Shown: one piece after another, positions 15,713 to 23,992 of the stretch
How positions within the stretch are numbered: position 1 is the stretch's first letter
Layout of the letters: each line of letters begins with the position of its first letter
Program-made: the position numbers and the translations under genes
Assembly (NCBI GenBank): GCA_964470195.1
Contig: CAYYBG010000029.1
Location: 1 to 26,492 of the forward strand
DNA: 26,492 bases
Direction of reading: 5' to 3'
From: RFPI01 sp964470195
GTDB lineage: Bacteria; Pseudomonadota; Gammaproteobacteria; Burkholderiales; Methylophilaceae
The notes under the pieces: generated by a model
Told to the model about the DNA's origin: nothing
What the model saw: only the letters and a program-made list of their open reading frames with translations
Databases searched by the model: none

Positions 15713-18367
15713 CTACACGCTGCTTGGGTTGGGACGCTTGCTATCAATGTTGTATTTTTTAATCGCTTCAGCTGCTTTGCTGGCAGGAATCTTGCCTTCA
15801 TCTGCTAGTGCTTTGAGTGCGGCTAAAGTCACGTAGTACCGATCTACTTCGAAGAAACTTCGCAACGCCTCACGACTATCACTGCGTCCGAAGCCATCCG
15901 TCCCAAGTGTGATAAAACGACGAGGCACAAAACTACGAATTTGATCGGCAAAAGATTTCATGTAATCGGTCGATGCGATCACCGGTCCTTCAGTTTTCGC
16001 TAGGCATTGTTCAACATAGCTGCTGCGAGATTTTTGCTCTGGGTTGAGCATATTCCAGCGCTCGACTTCTAGGCCTTCACGACGCAGTTCGGTGAAGCTA
16101 GTCACACTCCACACATCGGCATACACGCCCCAGTCTTTCTCTAACAATTCGGCAGCGGCAATCACTTCACGCAAAATTACACCAGAGCCCATCAACTGTA
16201 CGCTAGGACCTTTGCCTTTTGCTTGGCTGAAACGATACATACCCTTAAGAATGCCTTCCTCAACGCCCTTAGGCATCTCAGGATGACGATAGTTTTCGTT
16301 CATTAAGGTAATGTAGTAATAAATATCCTCTTGGTTTTGCACCATGCGACGCAAACCTTCTTGCATAATCACTGCCAATTCATAGCCAAAGGTTGGGTCG
16401 TAAGAAACACAGTTTGGAATGGTTGCAGACAACAGGTGACTGTGACCGTCTTCATGCTGTAAGCCCTCTCCATTCAATGTAGTACGGCCGGCGGTAGCGC
16501 CAAGCAAGAAGCCGCGTGCGCGCGAGTCACCGGCAGCCCAAGCCAAATCGCCTATACGTTGGAATCCGAACATAGAATAGAAGATATAGAACGGAATCAT
16601 TTGCGTTCCAGAAACGCTGTAAGAAGTCGCCGCTGCTAGCCATGATGAGAATGCGCCAGCTTCGTTGATGCCTTCTTCTAAAATTTGCCCATCTTTAGAT
16701 TCTTTATAGAACATCACTTGATCATTATCTTGTGGTTCGTATAACTGCCCGACAGATGAGTAAATGCCTAGTTGACGGAACATCCCTTCCATACCAAAAG
16801 TACGTGCCTCATCAGGCACAATGGGGACCACATATTTGCCTATTTGCTTGTCGCGTACCAAGGTGCTCAAGAAACGCACAAAGGCCATAGTGGTGGAGAT
16901 TTCTCGCTCACCAGTAGCTGCTAATAAATTCTCAAACTCGCTTAAAGCAGGGACAGTTAAATCGTTGCCCTTGCGGCGACGTGCTGGTACAAAGCCACCC
17001 ATCTCGGCACGGCGCTCAGCCATATATTTCATTTCTGGCGAGTCTGCGGGTGGTCGGTAATAGGACAAGTTTTCGACTTGCTGGTCAGTCAATGGCAAGT
17101 CAAAGCGGTCGCGAAAAGCTTTCAGCGAGGCAATATCCATGCTCTTTTGTTGGTGGGTGGTGTTTTGCGCCTCACCAGCTTCACCCATGCCATACCCTTT
17201 GACTGTTTTAGCCAAGATGACACTAGGCTGACCTTTGTGTTGGGTGGCCGCCGCATAAGCCGCATATACTTTGTGCGGGTCGTGGCCGCCACGATTTAGA
17301 CGCCAAATATCTTGGTCTGACATGGCGGCTACCATTTCTTTTAATTCGGGATACTTGCCAAAGAAGTGCTCACGTGTGTAGGCACCGCCTTTGGCTTTGA
17401 AGTTCTGATATTCGCCATCCACGCATTCTTCCATGCGTTTGCGCAATAGACCATCTTTATCCATCGCAATCAGAGGATCCCAATACGAACCCCAGATCAC
17501 TTTTAACACGTTCCATCCAGAACCACGGAAGTCAGACTCTAGTTCTTGAATAATCTTGCCATTTCCGCGCACAGGGCCGTCTAGGCGTTGCAAATTACAA
17601 TTGATCACAAAAATCAGATTGTCTAATTTTTCGCGCGCAGCCAGAGAAATCGCCCCCAAGGATTCGGGTTCATCCATTTCACCGTCACCACAGAACACCC
17701 AAACTTTACGGTCCGAAGTATCGGCAATACCGCGGTCATGCAGATATTTCAAGAAGCGTGCTTGATAAATCCCTTGCATGGGGCCTAGCCCCATCGATAC
17801 GGTAGGGAATTGCCAGAATTCTGGCATTAACCATGGATGTGGGTAGCTAGAAAGGCCATTAGCGCCAGTCTCTTGGCGGAAATTATCCAACTGATCTTCA
17901 TTGATGCGGCCCTCTAAAAAGGCACGTGCATAAATGCCAGGGGAAGAATGGCCTTGGAAATACACCAAGTCGCCGCCAAACTTATCATTGGCAGCACGGA
18001 AAAAATGATTAAATCCGACATCGTACAAAGTGGCAGCCGATTGAAAACTGGCGATATGTCCACCCACGCCTGGCGACTTTTGATTGGCCCGCAATACCGT
18101 CATAATGGCATTCCAGCGCACCAAAGCACGAATCTTGCGCTCCATGTCTGGATTGCCAGGATGGCGTTGCTGTAAATGCGTCGGAATAGTGTTTAGATAT
18201 GCCGTTGTGGCGGTGTAGGGCAAATATGCACCTGAACGGCGCGCTTTATCAATCAGGGTTTCGAGCAAATAGTGTGCACGCTCGGTGCCCTCGGTTTCAA
18301 GCACGGCCTCGATGGCTTCAAGCCATTCTTGGGTCTCTTGCGGGTCGTGGTCAGGGGTAAATGCCAT
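15713..18367 (-). CDS. aceE: pyruvate dehydrogenase E1 component, homodimeric type
   Basis: E1 decarboxylates pyruvate with thiamine diphosphate and acetylates the lipoyl groups of E2. The 884 residues match the homodimeric AceE family (about 887). Visible are the His104 region KSPGVGGHIASFQS, the active-site His140 in YFQGHSSPGIYARAF, and the ThDP-Mg motif beginning CGDGEMDEPE (GDG at 227-229) and ending INCNLQ (Asn257). The start MAFTPDHDPQETQEWLEA is usual and has GGAG eight bases upstream. aceF is downstream. The E3 gene (lpd) is not in this window on the downstream side, where glnS follows. Confidence 0.97.
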   Translation of the reverse strand: MAFTPDHDPQETQEWLEAIEAVLETEGTERAHYLLETLIDKARRSGAYLPYTATTAYLNTIPTHLQQRHPGNPDMERKIRALVRWNAIMTVLRANQKSPGVGGHIASFQSAATLYDVGFNHFFRAANDKFGGDLVYFQGHSSPGIYARAFLEGRINEDQLDNFRQETGANGLSSYPHPWLMPEFWQFPTVSMGLGPMQGIYQARFLKYLHDRGIADTSDRKVWVFCGDGEMDEPESLGAISLAAREKLDNLIFVINCNLQRLDGPVRGNGKIIQELESDFRGSGWNVLKVIWGSYWDPLIAMDKDGLLRKRMEECVDGEYQNFKAKGGAYTREHFFGKYPELKEMVAAMSDQDIWRLNRGGHDPHKVYAAYAAATQHKGQPSVILAKTVKGYGMGEAGEAQNTTHQQKSMDIASLKAFRDRFDLPLTDQQVENLSYYRPPADSPEMKYMAERRAEMGGFVPARRRKGNDLTVPALSEFENLLAATGEREISTTMAFVRFLSTLVRDKQIGKYVVPIVPDEARTFGMEGMFRQLGIYSSVGQLYEPQDNDQVMFYKESKDGQILEEGINEAGAFSSWLAAATSYSVSGTQMIPFYIFYSMFGFQRIGDLAWAAGDSRARGFLLGATAGRTTLNGEGLQHEDGHSHLLSATIPNCVSYDPTFGYELAVIMQEGLRRMVQNQEDIYYYITLMNENYRHPEMPKGVEEGILKGMYRFSQAKGKGPSVQLMGSGVILREVIAAAELLEKDWGVYADVWSVTSFTELRREGLEVERWNMLNPEQKSRSSYVEQCLAKTEGPVIASTDYMKSFADQIRSFVPRRFITLGTDGFGRSDSREALRSFFEVDRYYVTLAALKALADEGKIPASKAAEAIKKYNIDSKRPNPSSV

Positions 18368-18409
18368 GAATTTATCTCCGGGAAACTTTATCGGTTACTG
18401 ACGGTATAA

Positions 18410-18571
18410 TCAGATGATCTGTTGATGATGGGCGGGTGTGCTGAAACGGTGCTTGGCATCAATCAAACCATAGGAATAAGAAGGGTTGTGGTAGTCATGC
18501 GTCATAAAGCCGCTATCTTCGCTTTTTTGCTTAGTTTGGTCAAGAAATACACGCTTGATATGCAATTTCAT
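18410..18571 (-). CDS. possible small hypothetical protein upstream of aceE
   Basis: A 53-codon frame on the aceE strand begins MKLHIKRVFLDQTKQK and ends AHHQQII, stopping 42 bases before the aceE start. The frame is open further upstream to 18676, but that would overlap the divergent aminopeptidase gene. Codon choice looks coding-like. There is no Shine-Dalgarno sequence and I recognise no family. It may be part of the aceEF leader instead. Confidence 0.25.
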   Translation of the reverse strand: MKLHIKRVFLDQTKQKSEDSGFMTHDYHNPSYSYGLIDAKHRFSTPAHHQQII

Positions 18572-18610
18572 TAAATGCAATGCACTGATTAATATAGGAT
18601 TTATTGTCAA

Positions 18611-20128
18611 ATGGCGATACAAATAGATTATGCAAAACAAGGGTTTGATGCGCAAGCACTCAGCCAATACGCTCATGTGCTCGTGGTGATAGAAAAATCT
18701 TGCCTAGATTTATCGGCATTGCAGTCACTCGATCATCTTGGCTATGCCGACACGCTGAAAGCGAAATTACAGCGACTGGATAAACCACTGGATAGTTTGC
18801 TGAAGTCGCCGCTTCAAACTGAGACAGCTTCAGGTTGTTTAATATCCTGGCTGTTGTTAGATAAGCAAGTCAGTACCTTTCAAACGCACACGATGCTGAG
18901 AAAAGCCTTGCAACCGTTGTTAGATGAGCAAGCACAACAGATTGCCATCGTGATTCATGCCGATCCAGCGGTGGCTGAATGTATCAGTATGGCCGCCTTA
19001 TATGTGGCGGGGGTGAATGCGGCTGTGTTGCCAAATCGTAAATCCAAACCAGAACCAGAAAAACCCTTACAAGCCATCCACTTTTATCTGCCCGCTGAGG
19101 CTGAAAAGAATTGGCCACAAGTTTTGCAGCAATCCGCACAATGGATACAAGCCGTGATTGAAGGTAACACTTTTTGTCGTCAACTGACTGTGTTGCCACC
19201 CAATGAATTAACTCCGCATCATTATCGCCAGCGAGTCAAACAATTGGCACTCGAACATGGCTGGGAATGGCAAGAATTCGATATGTCATCTTTGCGCGCC
19301 ATGAAGGCAGGGGCATTTGTTGCCGTCGGACAAGGTTCGCAACCAGAGGATGCTGCTATTGTGCATTTGCGCTATCGCCATCCCGACGCCAATAAAACTG
19401 TCGCCCTTATCGGTAAAGGCATTTGTTTTGACACTGGCGGGCATAATTTAAAACCTGCTAAATATATGCACGGCATGCACCAAGATATGAACGGTTCGGC
19501 GGTCGTTTTAGGGACTTTGTTAGCTGCTAGCAAGGCACAGTTGGCGCTAAATTTGGATGTTTGGCTAGCGATTGCACAAAACCATATCAGTCCTACAGCC
19601 TACAAACAAAACGATGTGGTGACGGCGCTCAATGGCACCACCATTGAAATTATTCACACCGATGCAGAGGGCCGGATGGTATTGGCTGATACCCTGACCT
19701 TGGCCTCAAGAAATCAACCCGATTGGATGATCGATTTTGCTACCTTAACTGGCAGTATGGTGAGTGCTTTGGCCGAACGCTACAGTGGTGTGTTATCTAA
19801 TCGCCCAGAGTTGGCGGCGCATACAGTTGCAGTTGGTGCGGCTATTGGAGAGCGTCTATGCGCTTTTCCTTTTGACGAGGATTATGACCAAGAACTTGAA
19901 AGTAAGTTAGCCGATATCAAACAATGTACTTTGGATGGTGGGGCAGACCATATTCATGCAGCACGCTTTTTGTCTAAGTTTATCGAGCATGATGTGGCTT
20001 GGATTCATGTGGATTTGTCGAGCTATCATCATCAAGGCGGTTTAGGCGCGGTGAGCAGTGATGTGAATGGCTTTGGCGTGGCGCTGAGTATGGAATTATT
20101 AAGACGAGAGCTAGGCACGCCTGGCTGA
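18611..20128 (+). CDS. M17 (leucyl aminopeptidase) family peptidase
   Basis: This is a cytoplasmic metallo-aminopeptidase of the M17 family, 505 residues. A variable N-terminal domain (about 1-180) precedes the catalytic domain. All PepA metal and catalytic positions have matches: Lys269 and Asp274 (GKGICFDTGG), Lys281 (NLKPAK), Asp292 (HQDMNGSA), and Asp351, Glu353, Arg355 in HTDAEGRMVLADTL. The motifs deviate from classical PepA: FDTGG for FDSGG, HQDMNGSA for the usual KYDMCGAA, and HTDAEGR for NTDAEGR. It is therefore probably a PepA-like paralog, and no gene symbol is given. AGGAT lies ten bases before ATG 18611. It is divergent from aceE and ends at a strong terminator. Confidence 0.9.
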   Translation: MAIQIDYAKQGFDAQALSQYAHVLVVIEKSCLDLSALQSLDHLGYADTLKAKLQRLDKPLDSLLKSPLQTETASGCLISWLLLDKQVSTFQTHTMLRKALQPLLDEQAQQIAIVIHADPAVAECISMAALYVAGVNAAVLPNRKSKPEPEKPLQAIHFYLPAEAEKNWPQVLQQSAQWIQAVIEGNTFCRQLTVLPPNELTPHHYRQRVKQLALEHGWEWQEFDMSSLRAMKAGAFVAVGQGSQPEDAAIVHLRYRHPDANKTVALIGKGICFDTGGHNLKPAKYMHGMHQDMNGSAVVLGTLLAASKAQLALNLDVWLAIAQNHISPTAYKQNDVVTALNGTTIEIIHTDAEGRMVLADTLTLASRNQPDWMIDFATLTGSMVSALAERYSGVLSNRPELAAHTVAVGAAIGERLCAFPFDEDYDQELESKLADIKQCTLDGGADHIHAARFLSKFIEHDVAWIHVDLSSYHHQGGLGAVSSDVNGFGVALSMELLRRELGTPG

Positions 20129-20139
20129 TAAATGAGCAA

Positions 20140-20164
20140 AAAAAGCCGGCTAAGCCGGCTTTTT
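20140..20164. terminator. bidirectional rho-independent terminator
   Basis: AAAAAGCCGGC (20140-20150) pairs with GCCGGCTTTTT (20154-20164) around TAA. A- and T-runs on the two sides make it work in both directions, serving the aminopeptidase gene and the convergent coiled-coil gene. Confidence 0.9.
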
Positions 20165-20178
20165 GTTGTATCAAAAGA

Positions 20179-20547
20179 TTATTTTTTTATTTTGCTGTTA
20201 GTACTGGCAGGCTTAGCTTTATTGGCAGCTGCGCTGCTCGCTTTGCTGGCTTGCATCTTGGCCAATTTTTGTTTCAGCATATTCACTTGATCGCGCAATT
20301 GTTCATTATGAGCAATCACATTGGACATGGTTTTTAATTGTTCTTGTTGTTTGTTTTGCGCTTGAATGGCTTGCTCTAATTGCGTCTTGCTATCGTCAAG
20401 TTGGGTCTGGATATTGGTCACTTTTTCTTTTAGTGCGTTGTTTTCACTATTTAGTTTGTCAATGGTTTGACTTTTGGATAGATTCAGCACCAACAATATG
20501 ATGGCGATTGTACTTAACACGGCAAATGCAATAACTGGTTTTTTCAT
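20179..20547 (-). CDS. small membrane-anchored coiled-coil protein, function unknown
   Basis: A 122-residue protein has one N-terminal membrane segment (about 5-23, VIAFAVLSTIAIILLVLNL). A long coiled coil follows (about 27-99), rich in Gln, Glu, Lys and Leu with heptad-like spacing, then an Ala/Ser/Lys-rich basic tail (100-122). The frame is open to 20622, but ATG 20547 has AAGG six bases upstream and starts with MKK followed directly by the hydrophobic segment. The topology probably places the coiled coil in the periplasm, or it could be a cleaved signal. No family is recognised. It lies between the aminopeptidase gene and sixA. Confidence 0.7.
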   Translation of the reverse strand: MKKPVIAFAVLSTIAIILLVLNLSKSQTIDKLNSENNALKEKVTNIQTQLDDSKTQLEQAIQAQNKQQEQLKTMSNVIAHNEQLRDQVNMLKQKLAKMQASKASSAAANKAKPASTNSKIKK

Positions 20548-20584
20548 GTATGACCTTTGTGAGTAAATAATGAGAAATTGACTT

Positions 20585-20615
20585 CGCAAAAAGCAACCTC
20601 GCTGCGTTTTTTTGC
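20585..20615 (-). terminator. possible terminator between sixA and the coiled-coil gene
   Basis: On the minus strand, GCAAAAA and TTTTTGC arms enclose a region where AAC and GTT can also pair, and a T-run closes the structure. The stem is A/T-rich with bulges, so support is modest. It would end the sixA transcript. Confidence 0.3.
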
Positions 20616-20677
20616 AGGACATATTTTACAACGCGTTAGCCAGTTCAGGCAGGGCATAGCAATCAATAATTTGCTAA

Positions 20678-21130
20678 TCAGAGCATTTCTGGATGAATCA
20701 CGCATTTAATAATGGTTTCTACATCATCGCTACGCATACGATTTTCTATCCACCAAATAGCGCCTTTCTTGACGCACCAATAATATGGTTTGCGTATCAT
20801 CGCCAGAGAAGCAGCCATCCCCAGCGAGGGCTGGTGTCCCACAATCAGCACACTTTTCTTAGCAGTGCCCCACTGGCAAGCAGATAAAATATCTGAGCCT
20901 GAGGCGCCTGGTGCAATCGACTCTAGGGTATTAAAAGGCAGCTTTAAATACTGAGCAGTCTGTTGTGCACGCTGGGCAGGGCTGACTAAAATTTCTAGCT
21001 CTTTAGGGAGTCTGGGTAACAGCCAAGCGGCCATCTTTTCTGCTTGTTTATGGCCTTTTGCCGTCAAAGCTCTTTGCTCATCAGGAAAGCCATCCTCAGC
21101 TTCAGCATGGCGCCATAAAATCAATTCCAT
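20678..21130 (-). CDS. sixA: phosphohistidine phosphatase SixA
   Basis: SixA is a small histidine phosphatase that removes phosphate from phosphohistidine in proteins such as HPt domains or phosphotransferase-system components. The 150 residues show the minimal branch-family pattern: the nucleophile His8 in LWRHAEAE, an arginine in SPAQRAQQTA (50-59), and the second catalytic histidine His99 in IVGHQPSLG. The start is well supported by AGGAG about five bases before ATG 21130. The gene is divergent from the RpfE-like gene. The nearby two-component pair at 25248-26492 is not an obvious partner, since no HPt domain is visible in the part seen. Confidence 0.88.
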   Translation of the reverse strand: MELILWRHAEAEDGFPDEQRALTAKGHKQAEKMAAWLLPRLPKELEILVSPAQRAQQTAQYLKLPFNTLESIAPGASGSDILSACQWGTAKKSVLIVGHQPSLGMAASLAMIRKPYYWCVKKGAIWWIENRMRSDDVETIIKCVIHPEML

Positions 21131-21242
21131 CGCTATCTCCTATTGGGTAAAATATGGCTTCATCATACCCCAGCTAAATCTGCAAATTTTGAAATTTTCG
21201 ATATTCAAATGATGCATAAATTTTTCTTATTTAAAGGCTGTC

Positions 21243-22199
21243 TTGATTTTAGATTTGTACATTGAAAACTTCGCTGACGTCTTGGCGATGAGCCACACGC
21301 CTGCGCTGGCGCGCATGTTTGCCGCAGGCACACTGCAGCGACACTCGATTCCACTCACCGCAAAGTTACTAAATGATTTTGATATTATCCAACAAGCGGA
21401 TTGGCCATCAGCATCCTTGGCTGCCTTGGAATTAGGCATCGCCAACCATCAGGACTACTATTTCAGTGTCAATCTGGTGCATTTGGATTTACGTACTGAT
21501 TATTTTGCCCTGCAAAAGCTGTCCGATATCAGTCACGAGCATAGCGATGCGCTGGTCGATAGTTTGAATGCCCATTTCCGTGAGCAAGGGCTATTTTTTT
21601 CCCCCAGCAGCGATGCTGCCATGATGGTGATGAGCACCGCTACATTGCCGCTCATTACAACCCACTATCTGCATCAAGCCTTGGGTCATGATATTCGTCA
21701 TTTCTTGCCCACTGGAGAAGACGCTTTGCATTGGCGCATGATGATCAATGAGATACAAATGTTGTTGCATGATCATCCGGTGAATAGACAACGCGAAACT
21801 CGCAATCAACTGCCTGTTAACAGTATTTGGCTTGAGGGTGGCGGTCGTTTACCAGAGCGTGCATTGCAGAATAAAACCTTGATGAGTAATCACGACGTGG
21901 TCAGAGGGCTGGCCAAGCTGGTGGCATGCGAACATCTAGATTTGCTGGATAGTTTTTCTGAGCTGGAGTATGTCGATCATTTGGTGGTGTGGATGGATGA
22001 CCGGCGTGATGTTGATCAACACTGGTGCTTGCCGATGTTAGAAGCGCTTAGAGGCGCTACTGTGCAGCAACTGAATCTGTATTTTAGCCTTGCACAGCAA
22101 ACATATAGCTTGACGGTCAAGCCCATCGATATGTGGAAATTTTGGCGCAGAGTAAAACCGATTACCCATTATTTTCCAGAGTTGAGCCATGATCATTAA
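21243..22199 (+). CDS. RpfE / phosphoglycerate-mutase-like conserved protein
   Basis: This 318-residue protein belongs, from memory of its motifs, to the family annotated either as RpfE regulatory protein or as cofactor-independent phosphoglycerate mutase-like. The recognisable block is HWRMMINEIQMLLHDHPVN (163-181) followed by LPVNSIWLEGGG (190-201). The N-terminal part (AFAAGT-like MFAAGTLQRHSIP, 25-37) also fits. The biochemical role is not established to my knowledge. The start is TTG 21243, with AAAGG five bases upstream. The 3' end overlaps recJ by 11 bases, indicating translational coupling. The rpfE-recJ adjacency is also known from the Xanthomonas rpf cluster. Confidence 0.75.
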   Translation: MILDLYIENFADVLAMSHTPALARMFAAGTLQRHSIPLTAKLLNDFDIIQQADWPSASLAALELGIANHQDYYFSVNLVHLDLRTDYFALQKLSDISHEHSDALVDSLNAHFREQGLFFSPSSDAAMMVMSTATLPLITTHYLHQALGHDIRHFLPTGEDALHWRMMINEIQMLLHDHPVNRQRETRNQLPVNSIWLEGGGRLPERALQNKTLMSNHDVVRGLAKLVACEHLDLLDSFSELEYVDHLVVWMDDRRDVDQHWCLPMLEALRGATVQQLNLYFSLAQQTYSLTVKPIDMWKFWRRVKPITHYFPELSHDH

Positions 22200-23940
22200 T
22201 CATCGCCCCTTTCTCGAAAAGCATTATCAACATTTGTGTCAGCAAGGATTGCCGCCATTGCTCGCTAAAATTTATGCCGCCAGGGAAATTAGCTGTCGCG
22301 ACCAACTTGGTGGCGAATTAAAACAGTTAATCCCGCCCGATTTGCTGCATGGCATCCACACTATGTCGCAGTTGCTGGCAGACGCGCTGTTGGCAAAACA
22401 AAAGCTATTAATCATTGGTGACTATGATTGTGATGGTGCGACGGCTACCGTGGTGGCACTCAAAGCCATCAAAAGAATGGGGGGGCAGGTAGATTTTTTA
22501 GTCCCCAATCGATTTGAATATGGCTATGGCCTGAGTCCTGAACTGGTTGATTATGCGCAACAACAATATCAACCTGATTGGATGATCACCGTCGATAATG
22601 GGATTGCCAGTGTCACAGGCGTTGAAAGAGCCAATCAATTCGGCATCAAAGTATTAGTTACCGACCATCACCTAGCTGGCCAGTCTTTGCCCAATGCGGC
22701 GGCAATCGTCAATCCGAACCAACCGGATTGCCAATTTCCCAGCAAACATTTGGCCGGTGTTGGAGTGATTTTTTATGTCATGTTGATGTTGCGTAGCGAG
22801 CTCAGAGCCAGAGGAATTTTTCAGGCAAAAACACAACCAATTTTGCATGATTTAATTGATTTGGTGGCATTAGGGACCGTGGCAGATTTGGTGAAGTTGG
22901 ATAGAAATAATCGTATTTTGGTAGATTATGGCCTAGACAGAATGCAACACGGCAAAGCTAATCCCGGTATTAAGGCTTTGTTTCAAGTGGCTGGGCGCGA
23001 TATCCGTCATGCTAGCTCGCAAGATTTGGCGTTTAGCATTGGCCCAAGAATCAATGCCGCAGGCAGGTTGGAAGATATCTCGATCGGTATTCATTGTCTG
23101 GCCAGTGAGGATATGAGCGAGGCACTGAGACTGGCACAACAACTCAATGATATCAACCAACAGCGCCGAGGAATTGAAGAAGATATTACATTTTCCGCTG
23201 AGAGTTTGTTGCAACATCAAGAGGTTCAAGATAAAAGCACGATTTGTCTGTTCGATGAATCTTGGCATCATGGCGTAATAGGCATCGTAGCCTCAAGAAT
23301 TAAAGAGGCTTTTCATCGCCCGGTGATTGTTTTTGCGCCCGACGAACAGGGCTTATTAAGAGGCTCTGGCAGATCGATCACTAATTTGCATCTGCGTGAC
23401 GCGCTTGACGCAGTCACGAAGCTGGATAATCAAGTGATTATCAAATTTGGTGGGCATGCCATGGCAGCTGGTTTAACCATTGCGCCCAAACACTATGATC
23501 GCTTTTGTTGCCTTTTTGAGAAGGTCGTCTCATCATGGATAAGCCCCGGCGATTTGCAAAAAAGCATTTTCATAGATGGCAGTTTGGCGGCACAGCCCAT
23601 TGATATTGGTCTAGCTGAGATGCTTGAACGCCAAAGCTGGGGGCAAGGATTTCCAGTGCCTAGCTTTTGTGATGATTTTGATGTTCAGCAACAAAGAATA
23701 GTGGCTGAAAAACATCTAAAGCTGACGCTTGCTTTTGCTGAAAAACCTGATCAACCCATTCAGGCAATTTGTTTTTCTAGGACAGATTTGTTGCCGCCTA
23801 AGGCGCGTTTGGTCTATCAATTACAAATCAATCGCTTCAATGCCAAGCAAACGATTCAGTTGCAGATATTGCATGTGCTTGAGCAAACTGATCAAAACAG
23901 CCTAGCATCAGCCCATTTTCCTGCAATTGATAAAGATTGA
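22189..23940 (+). CDS. recJ: single-stranded-DNA-specific exonuclease RecJ
   Basis: RecJ degrades single-stranded DNA 5' to 3' in recombination and mismatch repair. DHH-phosphoesterase motifs are GDYDCDG (77-83), VDNG (135-138) and TDHH (158-161), followed by the LVALGTVADLV block and GPRINAAGRLED. The DHHA1 region carries HHGVIGIVASR and GRSI, then the glycine-histidine motif KFGGHAMAAG, and a C-terminal OB-like domain completes the 583 residues. The start ATG 22189 lies within the end of the preceding gene. The Shine-Dalgarno sequence is weak, so translation probably depends on coupling. The tpiA promoter overlaps its last codons. Confidence 0.97.
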   Translation: MIINHRPFLEKHYQHLCQQGLPPLLAKIYAAREISCRDQLGGELKQLIPPDLLHGIHTMSQLLADALLAKQKLLIIGDYDCDGATATVVALKAIKRMGGQVDFLVPNRFEYGYGLSPELVDYAQQQYQPDWMITVDNGIASVTGVERANQFGIKVLVTDHHLAGQSLPNAAAIVNPNQPDCQFPSKHLAGVGVIFYVMLMLRSELRARGIFQAKTQPILHDLIDLVALGTVADLVKLDRNNRILVDYGLDRMQHGKANPGIKALFQVAGRDIRHASSQDLAFSIGPRINAAGRLEDISIGIHCLASEDMSEALRLAQQLNDINQQRRGIEEDITFSAESLLQHQEVQDKSTICLFDESWHHGVIGIVASRIKEAFHRPVIVFAPDEQGLLRGSGRSITNLHLRDALDAVTKLDNQVIIKFGGHAMAAGLTIAPKHYDRFCCLFEKVVSSWISPGDLQKSIFIDGSLAAQPIDIGLAEMLERQSWGQGFPVPSFCDDFDVQQQRIVAEKHLKLTLAFAEKPDQPIQAICFSRTDLLPPKARLVYQLQINRFNAKQTIQLQILHVLEQTDQNSLASAHFPAIDKD

Positions 23941-23955
23941 CTCGGATAGTAGAAT
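23927..23955 (+). promoter_or_regulatory. sigma70-type promoter of tpiA-secG-tRNA-Leu
   Basis: A -35 box TTGATA (23927-23932) and a -10 box TAGAAT (23950-23955) are 17 bases apart, each with one mismatch to consensus. It overlaps the recJ 3' end and predicts a start near 23962, about 30 bases before tpiA. Confidence 0.7.
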
Positions 23956-23992
23956 GCCGCCTCTTGATAAAACTCAATAGCAGGAACGCCAG

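Noticed and set aside
18405..18410. TATAAT between aceE and the aminopeptidase gene
   Set aside because: No -35 match at 16-18 bases on the plus strand, and it is 200 bases from the aminopeptidase start. Probably chance in A/T-rich sequence.
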